Shown here in pieces: positions 38,526 through 48,850 of a stretch of DNA of 64,000 bases (positions within the stretch are counted from its first letter, which is position 1; every line of letters starts with the position of its first letter). Under the pieces are notes generated by a model that saw only the letters and a list, made by a program, of their open reading frames with translations, ran no database searches and had not been told where the DNA came from. The stretch is from Pyrenopolyporus hunteri (Eukaryota > Ascomycota > Sordariomycetes > Xylariales > Hypoxylaceae), in the NCBI GenBank assembly GCA_902806595.1, contig CADCXC010000009.1:1798001-1862000 (forward strand), written 5' to 3'. A program made the translations under genes and the position numbers.

Positions 38526-41500
38526 TATTATAATTATCGTTATTATATTTATTTTTTTTATTAATATTATATTAATATTATTTTATATATTTAAAAAAAA
38601 TAATTTATTTCGAATTTATATTATAAATATTTAATTTAACGTTATTTTTATTATTCGTATTATTATATATATTATTATTTAAAACGTTATTAATTGATTT
38701 AAATAATCGAAGCATTTTATCTTTAATTATAAAACGACTTTTTTTAAATTTATTATTATTATTGTTAAATAAATTATTATTTTTATCGTTTTAACGTATT
38801 ATAATCTTTTTATTAATGAAATAATATTAATATAATTTATTTTTATAATTATTAAAATCGTCGTTATTATTGTTATCGTAAATTTAAAAGTAAAAACGTT
38901 TATTTGAAATAAATAATTTATTTTTAAATAATTAAAATATTTACGAAACGAATAATATCGTTATATTTTTAAAAAATATCGTAATATTATCGTTAATAAT
39001 ATCTTCGAAAATAAAAAAAATAAATCGATTTGTTTTCGAAGTTTCGAAAAATCGTATAATTATATTATCGAAAATTATCCATATAAATCGAACGAATAAA
39101 TATTTAAAATTTACCTCGTAAAATTAATAAAATTTTTTATTATAAAATAAAATTTTTTATTTATATAATAATCGAAATAAATAAAATATGTAAAAAATTA
39201 ACACGTAATTACCATCTTTTAATTTAAATACCGATATAAACTTTTTTCGATTAAATATTTTATAAATATTAATATATAAAAAAAAAATATTTTTAATATC
39301 GTTTATAAATAAAAAAGTTTTTTAATTATAAATATTTATTTTATTATAAAAAAATTAAGATTTTTATTTTTTAAAAACTATATAAATTTATTCGTAATTG
39401 TAATATAATTACGTAATTTAATAATATTCGTTATAAAATATCGTATATTTCCGTTTTTTAATTTTTAAATATTTAATTTTATTATCGAAAACGTATAAAA
39501 TATCGAAATTACGTTAAAATAAAAATAAATTATTATAAAAAAATAATTAATAATCGAAATTAAAAATTATAAAATAAAATATTTAATAATTAATTAATAT
39601 TAAATCGAATAATTTAATTATAACGTATTTATAAAATTTTTAAAAAATCGAAAAATATAAAATTAATATTTTTCGTTACGTAAAATATTATTAATCGATC
39701 GTATAAATCGTAAATTATTAAATTAATTAAAAAAATTAAAATAAAAATAATTCGCGTCGTTTTTAATAATTTAAACGTTATCGATTAAAATATAATAAAC
39801 GTAATAATTTAAATTATAATCGATATCGTTGTTATTTAACGTAAAAAATTTTAAAAACGATTAATATATTTTAAAATAATCGAAATAATAAATAAAAACG
39901 AATATTATTTCGAATAATTTAAATTATATAAATAATCGAATTATTAAAGTTAATAAAATTTAAAATTTTATATTAATATATAATAAAAAAAAAAAAAAAA
40001 AAAAAAATATCTACGTAAATAATACGTAAAAACATTATTTAAATATTTAACGAAATTAATATCGAAATATAAACTACATATATTTTTTCGTAAGTTATTT
40101 ATAAATTATATATTTATATTTTTTTTATATATCTATATTACGTAAATCGTAAACATTAAATAACGTTTTTATTTCCGTATTTTTAATTTTATTTTTTTAT
40201 TAATAATATCGAATTATAATAAAAAATTAATATTATAAATTATTAAATTTTTTTCGTTAAATTCGAAAATTTCGTATATTTTTAATATAACGTCTCGATA
40301 TTTTAAATTATTTAAAATTTCATTATATAAAAGTAATAAATATTTTTTTCGAATTTTTAATATTTATTATTTAAAATATTTTATTAATTTTTATTTATTA
40401 TTTAACTTATATGTATTTAATAATAAAAGATTATATTATATAATAATATATTATATATATTATATCGTCGTTAAAAATATTTAATATAAAAATAAAAAAA
40501 AAAATAATTACGAAAATAAAAATAATAATAATCTTTTTTTTTCGACGTTTATATTATTTAATTATAACTTTCGTATAAAAATACTTAACGATAATATCTT
40601 TTTAATTTTAAATAATAATAAATAATATTATTTTTATATATTTAAATAATTAAATAATAAATTATATTTTTATAAATTATAATATAATTAAAATTAATTA
40701 ATAATTTTATTTATAAATTAAAAATATTTTATCGTTTTAAATTTCGAAAAATAAATATTTTTTAAAAATAAAATAAAACTTATTTTATAACTATAACGTA
40801 CGTTATAAATCGAAACATCTTATCGATTAAATATAAATAATTATTTTATTTCGAATATCGTTTTTATATTTAATTACGTTATAAATAATTAAAAATTTTC
40901 ATTTATACTTTCGATTATTATTTTAATTTATAAAATTTATATTAAATTTTATTATATTATTAAAAATATAATTAAATTTAATTACGTTTATATAATTTCG
41001 TTTAATATTAAAAAATAATTTATAATAAATAATATATAGAAATACGTAAAAAATATAATTATAATCGAAAAAAATAATATTTTATATAAAATTTATAATT
41101 TTATTTTATTTCGTTACGATATTTATCGATTTTTTAATTATAATAATTTACTTTTAATTTTAAAATCGAAACTTAAAATAAAAAATATATTTAAATTATA
41201 AACGTATATATTATATTATTTCGATAAAATATATAATACCATTTTATAAATAATAAATTAATATAATAATATATATTATTTTTTTTTTTAATACGTTTTT
41301 ATAAAATATTTTTTTATTCGATTTATTTAGTTTTTATTTTTCGACATTACGTTATTATTTTTTCGTGGCGTTAAAAACGTTAAATTTTTCATTTTTTTAT
41401 CGAAATTTATCGATAAATATAAACGAAATTTTATATAAAAAAATGTAAAAAATAAATTTTTTAAATTACGAATCGAATTTTTTATTATATCGTAAAATAA

Positions 41501-42944
41501 TAAAAAATATTTTCGAATTATATTCGAAAAAAATATTAATCGTAAAAATTTAAATTATATGAAATAAATTAACGACGATATACGTTTCGTTAATTTGTTT
41601 AATATTAAATTTTATAAATTTTATTAAAATAATTTATATAACTTATATATTTTAAAAAATAACGACGAAAATATTTTAATTAACTTATTATTTAAATAAT
41701 TTCGATTTATATAATATATTAATTAATTAAATAATAATATTAACGAAAATATTCGAAAAAATTTAAAATTAAAATTATTTTTATTTATTTTTAATATAAA
41801 AAATAATAATTAAAATATTATAAAATAAAAAACTACGAAAATAAATATTCGTAAAGTTAATTTAAGTTTTAATATTTTTTATATCGAAAATAAACTTTTA
41901 TTTTTATAACGGAAATAAATTTATTTTTAAATGTAATAATTAAAATAATTAAATAAAAAATAATTAATAAATTTATTTCGTAAATTTATTAATTTATTTT
42001 TTAATTAATTTTATTTTTTTAAATATTTTTTATTTTTTAATTACGAATATTTATATTTTTTTTTTTATAATTTTATATTTATTTTTAATTAAAATATATT
42101 TATTTTATTTTTTAAACGTATATAAATGTAAGGTGTAACGTATAATATAAAAAATTATTTTTATATTTAATTTTTATTATTATATTATTTTATAAATTAT
42201 TTATTATTATAAAAATTTATATATATATAATTATATATTTAATAAATTTAAAATTATTTATTTTAATTAATAATAAATCGTTTAATTAAATTTATTAATT
42301 TATTAATTTATTATAATAATTTTATTATAAAATAATATATTAAATATTTTAAAATATTTTATAATTATAATAAATTTAACGTTTAAAAATATAATATAAC
42401 GTATAATACGAATTTATTATATAATTAAATTATAAAATTATAAATTTTAACGGTTTAACGGTTTAAATTAAATAATTTACCGTTAATTTTAATATATTAT
42501 ATATATATAATTATTTATTTAAATTAAATATTTAAATATTTTTTTATTTAAATATCGAGGTAATTCGAATGTTTTTATTTATTAAATTTATTTAAATATT
42601 TATATATAATATAAATAATTATTATTTATTTATTATTTACGTTATATTTAAATTCGTATAATTATTTAAATTTTTTTATTATTAAAATTATTATAAATTT
42701 AAAAAATTTAACGTATATATTAATAAAATTTAACGTTATTTATAATAATTAATTATTATATTTATTTTAATTAAATTTAAATTTTAAATTATATAAAATT
42801 AAAGTACGTATTTATTTAATTATTTATATATTTAATATATATATTAAATATTTAAATAAGTATATATATATAAAATTATAATAAAACTTAAATGCGTACC
42901 TCGAATTTTACGTATAATAGCTAATTACTTATAAATAGCGCTGA

Positions 42945-44255
42945 ATTTTAGCGGTATATCCGCTGAGATATAGTGGTTAGAATACGGTGTGGCGCACTAT
43001 GCGCGTATTATACGGTAAAATGAAAATGAGTGGCGGTTCAGCGCCAGGTCTCGAGGACTTCGACTAGGGTCCTAACTCGTAAGTACCATCGATTGTGTAA
43101 TATTCGCAAACTTTAACACTCAGGTTTCAACGCTCAGGTTTGAACACTCGTACGTCGCGTTGAAGTTGTAATTCTACTTTGGGATTGCTAAAACAGCCAA
43201 GGAAAACAAGATTCCCACGCCCGCTCCTCCGTTCTATGGCGTGAAGAGGAGGCTTCATCGTTATGGATAGCCTTTACGTATACCGTAGATCGTCAAGTTT
43301 CAGCCATGGTTTCTTGTTGCGTCGTATTCATACAAAGAATCGCGTCTCTCCGTTGAAAAACAGAAAGCGGTAGCGAATGCGGATCTAAAACGAAGGTGCA
43401 ACTGCAGATCATAGAGAGAGGCATTAAATACTTCATATCGGCCACGGTCGCATCTAACAGCCTGCTGCTAGATGAAACCCACAGTATCTCGAATTGGTTG
43501 TTCGCTTCGCAGGCTGCCGGGTGTTCGCAGGCCTTCTGAATATGGTGGAGATGTTAGAGATGTGTACAAGGATTTTGGTTCACGGGTTCACGAGGCCAAT
43601 ATTGCGCATAAATCGTTCCCGTGTGTATTATCTAGGTATTAATCAACGTCAAACTTTCAAAGATTTCCATCGAGGTTAATAAATAGGTACTATTTCTAAA
43701 GTTTCGCGTATATACCTAGGTAATATAATAGTACCTACTTATCTTGAAAAGCGATATCCGTAGGTAAGTGCTTAGGTAGTATTGTACACCTACGTATAAC
43801 ACTACATATTTACTATATGTAGGGGCCTGGGCATGTACCTAGGTATTGATGGGGTGAATTAGAGGCGATGGGTCAACTGTTTCAACATTCAAACGATCCG
43901 ATAATCACGGTATAGAATCGAAAGCTCACTATGTAAAAAACAGCACTAAACGCCCTATAAGCCCAACAAACTTCACGGGGGGTTATAGGATAAAACGAAG
44001 GCTCTTCGGATCTAACACCTGTTGGACAGGTATTAATTATGATGGCAATAAATAATAAATCCAAACACTTGCTGTATCATTATTTCGGATGATTACAGGT
44101 CGGTATCGTACATATATACCTTTTCCCCCCACCCTCTCCGTAAGTGCCTACGTGTAGGTACCTAGGTACTTAGGTATGAACGGTTCGAGTACCTACCGTA
44201 ATGGGGCTTTATGGGCATATGGGACCGTTTTAAAAGCGTGGTACGGAGCCACTTA
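42945..44255. other. Gene-free spacer between the two AT-rich blocks
   Basis: Composition returns to normal. Only short frames are present (for example 43494-43679), and they look like chance. Several degenerate TACCTAGGTA-like words occur at 43682-43760, 43835-43845 and 44155-44180. Confidence 0.5.
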
Positions 44256-45545
44256 TAAGAAATATTCATTTAAATTTAAATCGTTTTAAAAATGAAACCG
44301 TTTCAAATAAAAAACGTTTTAAAAAAAAAATTATTTTTTTTTATTTTATTTTATTATATTATTTTATTATATTTTATTATTTTATTATTTTATTTTATTA
44401 TTTTATTTTATTATTTTATTTTATATTATTTTATTATTTTATTATTTTTATTATTTTATTAAAAAATTAATTTTTTTTATATTTATTAAAAATCGAATTT
44501 TAATTTATACGGATATTTTTTACGAATTTTATTATTATATTATAAAATTTACGTATATAATAAAAATATATTTAAATTTTAATATAAAATTTACGTTAAT
44601 TATATTATATATTATTTTTTTTTTAAAATTTATTATTTATTTTTATTATTCGTAATATATATTTATTATTTATAATATATATTCGTTATTTATAATATAT
44701 ATTTATTATTTATAATATTTATTTTTATTATTTATAATATATATTTATTATTTATTATTTATTTTTATTATATTTTTTATAATTAATGTTATTTATTTTA
44801 TTACGTAATATATAATTTAATGTTATTATTATTAATTTATTATTTATAAAATTTTTTTTATTTTTTTTTTTTTATTTTTTTATTTTTTTTTTTTTTATTT
44901 TTTTATTTTTATTATTATTTTTTTAAATAATAAAATTATTTTTATATAATATTAAATATTATTAATTATATAAATAAAATCGATTTTTTAAAAAATTTAA
45001 ATAAAACGATTTATAATTATAAAACGATATTATATTTTAAAATAATAACGTCGATTTATTATTAAAATTTAACCGTAAAATTTAATAATTAAATCGCATT
45101 TTATTATATTTCGAAATTTAATTAATAAAAAATTTTAAATCTATAAAACGTTATTTATTATAAAATCATTTTAAAAAAAAAACCGTTTTATTTATTTATT
45201 TTTTATCGTTACGATATTTTTAAAAAAATTAAACCTTAAAAATATTTATATATAAATATAACTTTTAAAAATTTTATTCGTATTAAAAAAATTTATTAAT
45301 TATTAAATTATTTTATTAATAAAATATTAATTAACGGATTTTCGAAAAATTAATAAAATTATTATTTAAAATTAAAATTTTAAAATATTTATTAAAAATT
45401 TAATAAATATAAATTAAATTATAACGAATATTTATTAAAATTTAACGTATAAAATATAATAATTATTATATTTAAAATAAAACGATTATTAAACACTTAT
45501 AAAAATAAAATTACGGTTAATTAATATTTTTAATATAAATAAAAC
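44256..45545. repeat. Second AT-rich RIP-like island (1.3 kb)
   Basis: The composition is the same as in the large block, with C almost only in CpG. It begins with TTTTATTTTATTA-type pentamer repeats (44330-44465), then a tandem of TATAATATATATTTATTA units (about 44640-44760) and T-rich runs (44870-44920). TTTTAAAAGC occurs at 44228-44237 on the left and again at 45546-45555 on the right. Both edges are close to clusters of TACCTAGGTA motifs. It is probably one mutated transposon copy; no coding signal survives. Confidence 0.7.
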
Positions 45546-45559
45546 TTTTAAAAGCCACA

Positions 45560-45625
45560 TCCCTACCTAGGTGGTACCTAGGTACCTACCTGATTTCCAA
45601 GTTAGGTAGGTACTTAGGTACATAT
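45560..45625. repeat. Cluster of palindromic TACCTAGGTA-type motifs
   Basis: CCTACCTAGGTGG, TACCTAGGTACCTACC, TTAGGTAGGTACTTAGGTAC and similar words follow one another. Related clusters occur at 44150-44180, 46160-46175 and 46265-46300, and single copies near 54758, 55800 and 56655. They are self-complementary, so direction has no meaning. Confidence 0.7.
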
Positions 45626-48600
45626 CGGGGCTGAAACGAGGTATCATAGGTACTCCCGGACCTGAAAACGTACCCTGCGATTCTCATGTAGAATACAATA
45701 CCTATTGCCCATCAGACGCTCCCGAACCCTCTTAACTCAAAGGGTTCTTGGCTAACCGCTTCAAATCAAGTCTCGAGTTTCGGTCAAGGTATCTCGGCCC
45801 AACCCCTTTACGTAAACCCGCGATCAAAATGGTCACCACATTATTATTTATTATTCATTACCTGGGTGGTTTTATATTACTTCTGGAAGATTCGTCGCTG
45901 GTAATCGGACGAAATTTCCACCTAGAGAACACAACACAGCCCCCTAGCGGCGACACGCAATGATCTCCTCAGTTGACATATGGTTCAAATCATGTCGCCT
46001 TGTCATAGTCAAATGTTTGATGGGAGTTGGTGACTCCGCCTGCTCTGGTCCTCGCACAACCGCAGCCCGCAAACAACGCACGGAATTGCCTACCTACCTA
46101 CCCTAAACCTACCACCTATTAACGTTTCGTCGGCCCCCAACATCTAACCCGCACAGCTCCTACCTAGGTACCGGGGCAGGCAGCCAGCGATCAGAGTAGG
46201 TAGTCTCGCCTTGACAGATTCAGGCTCGGTACATCCCGACGGGGTTAGTTGCATGCATGTGCACATACATACCTAGGTAGGTATATAGGTAGGTAGGTAC
46301 ACACAACACCCTGTACCGGTCTGATGCCAATCCGGTCACAGATCGCAGCTCCGGCGCAGCAGCCAACAAGTTTCAGCGCCGCCCGTGAGTCTCAGACCGT
46401 ATATCGTCTCAACTCTATGCTTGGGCACGTACCTATTAGGCAAGCGCTACTACATACCTATCTTAAGAGGCAGCTTATCGTTACCCCTAGACAGCCCGAT
46501 ACACGCCTCCCCCACATATTCGTTTATCGGCTCGGCTAGATCTAACGGGAGAGAGAATTGGTGGTGTGCGGGAGCCGATCCTGGAATCTCATACTACCTC
46601 TTATGCATATGATACCCCAATGGGTTTTACTGTGGAGATGCACATATACGAAGTAAACGTCTCGACCCCTTGATGATACATTTACATCCGGAACTCGCGA
46701 GATTTAGTATATCCGTAGAGTTTGTCTTCTATCCCGAGCCATCCTGCTAACAAAGCGTGCTAGATCGAGAGAGGTTCATTCCATAGCAGAAGCAGGCCAG
46801 AGGACGTACTCCTAAGCTTCGACTCCATTTAGTGTTTCCATATATATGTTCCCGCCCTTGGTGTCACCCCATCTTACGATTCATAGATCCTGCTTAGTTG
46901 CTGGCCAACCCGGTAAGTTACAGTCCTTGACTTGAGCGCCCCTGCGAGGATCATAGAGTAGTTATTCAGATGGGTCATTCGACGCTGTGATCTACAACAC
47001 TTCGACTTGACACGCGGGGGCAAAATTCCAAAACGACATGCAGGTCGTTTCCAGCCCCTAGGGAACTTATTAAACGCCATCCCCCGAGCCCCTTGGTTCC
47101 TATACACTTCTCTTCAGAGAAGCAGGCGTGATCCTTGACGGCCATAGGCGTTGCATAGAGTAATCGGCGGAGCAAGTTTGCACAGGAGTACCCTTCCATC
47201 TTATAGTGGCCGTTTATCACTGAGGTAGCTAATAGCGAACGTTTCTTTACCTGGCTTATCTGTCATAGTCACCTCAAAAGCTTCCGGTCGCCTTCTCCTC
47301 CGGACCTAAAACAAGCTTTACACTTAGACGTCTCTAAGCTTAAGCTCGGGTCCTAGACGACTATCTATCTATCCATCTATCTATCTATCTACATCTCTCT
47401 TTTTCTATATATATTTTTTATAGTTTGTATTTTTGTTCGTTCTGCCTTTTATTTCGCCGGATACCCCAAATTACAGTTTCCCCGGGAAGCCGTCGTATTT
47501 ATTCACTTACACCTCTATGCTCATGAAGCTGCGGCGCAACCTTAGCCTCTTGCTGGAACAGCCATCACAACCATTGTTGTAGCCTTATCTCCACTCCCGC
47601 GTCCCTGCGTCCCCCTTCGGTATGACATGTTACCCGTCTCGTCCCTAACACCCCCAAGACGACCGCCAGCTTCAGTCTCAAGTTTCCAGACCGGCCAAGC
47701 AAGAAACCCCTTTCACCAGCATCCGAATAGGGAGAGGAAGCCAGACGCTAGACTAATTTGAGGTTTCAGGGAAAGCTCTATTAAATAGCAAGGAGTTTAA
47801 ACTCCCTGTGGCTTTTCTTTCGGCCCCTTCGTATCCGATTTACTTGACTGGGACGATACTCCGCGAAGCGGCCGCGTAAGCAAGATGTCTATCTCCTCTC
47901 TATTTCTATATCCATGGTTATATAGACCATTCCAAACCCCTACCGCCCATTCGATCCTCTAGCGCCGATTAGTACCAATAACTTTAGTAGCCTTAGTTGA
48001 CTCCGCCTTGCGCTTCCCGAGGCGGCAAAAGCTCGTGGCCTCCTGCATCGTACGCAACCGATCTAAGCTCCTTCTGAACCCGTTCTCGCCTTACCACGGC
48101 TGTATGAGGAGAACGTACTCAAGACATTGCCGTAGGCGTTGAATATTTTGCCTTCGATATTCTTGCACCAAGGACATTGGGCCAACCGATTCTACTGGGT
48201 CTGAGCCAAACTGCTAATCGACAACATATCAGAAGTTTCATACGGCCAACTATATAGTGAGGGAGACAACCAACATATGCCTCACGTCCACAGCACGTCA
48301 ATGAGCAAAAGTAGCCCTACGTGATCGAAACGAGGGCTCTAGGTACCAGTCATTGGAACCCATTAGGAAAGATACGACGCCTTGGCTGAGAAGTATGGAA
48401 AACGTCGAGTTGCCAATCCCAATTAGGACAATCATTCACTTCATTTCCATTTCGAAGCTGGGACCTAACCTACTAATGTACGCCCTGACGAAAAGAACGC
48501 TTCGATCCTGTCTTAGATTCCTGGACCATTATTCGGAAGGGCTAGGAACTGGTCTATGCTTACCTCCCGCTGTGCCGGCCACGATGTCCGCCGGGACGTG

Positions 48601-48850
48601 ACCCAGTACCCTTTCTAAATTGTCTGAACACACCTTTCCTGATATTATTAACGCGAGTTTAATCCACCGAGAATAATGTTCTAACCATAATTCTAACGAG
48701 TGTAAAGGCCACCTTGGACCAGCCACCTGGTCAACTTCCTCTATATTAAGATATACACCGGTGCTCCCTTAAGAACATCAATCTACACCATTACTAAATC
48801 AGAATAACGAAGGGGTCGTCTTTACCCTAGCTCGTCAGGCTGCTGGCAGC
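45626..48850. other. 3.2 kb gene-poor intergenic region
   Basis: No recognised gene. It holds scattered TACCTAGGTA motifs (46150-46300), a (CTAT)n microsatellite (47361-47391) and CT-rich sequence, and about 90 bases near 48210-48300 that share words with 51955-52111. The frames at 46324-46612, 46874-47220 and 48119-48726 overlap one another on both strands and match nothing known. Confidence 0.5.
47361..47391 (+). repeat. (CTAT)n microsatellite
   Basis: Seven or so CTAT units with one CCAT interruption. Confidence 0.85.

Larger units (their letters stand above)
14367..42944. repeat. 28.5 kb extremely AT-rich, RIP-like heterochromatic block
   Basis: Sampled lines contain only about 6-9 C or G per 60 bases. 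Across most of the block C is followed by G and G is preceded by C, so CpG is the main surviving GC-bearing word while CpA/TpG are depleted and TpA is saturated. There are stop codons every few codons in all frames, and no intact gene, tRNA or rRNA is visible. Known behaviour of RIP in Pezizomycotina (C:G to T:A in repeats during the sexual cycle) explains such composition, and internal decayed repeat copies that differ mainly by transitions support it. The body probably consists of nested transposons no longer recognisable by translation. Both borders are sharp, within about 50 bases. Whether it is a pericentromeric or interstitial AT isochore cannot be told from this window. Confidence 0.85.

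Noticed and set aside
14367..42944. Mitochondrial DNA insertion or assembly contamination
   Set aside because: AT richness alone suggested it, but no mitochondrial gene, tRNA or rRNA sequence is recognisable. Retained CpG and transition-type differences between internal repeats fit RIP better.
14367..42944. Regional centromere core
   Set aside because: Centromeres of related fungi are RIP-mutated AT-rich DNA, but usually longer, and nothing here distinguishes a centromere from an ordinary AT isochore. It needs CENP-A data.
45978..46000. tRNA B-box-like word GGTTCAAATC
   Set aside because: No A box at the right distance and no acceptor-stem pairing could be found around it.
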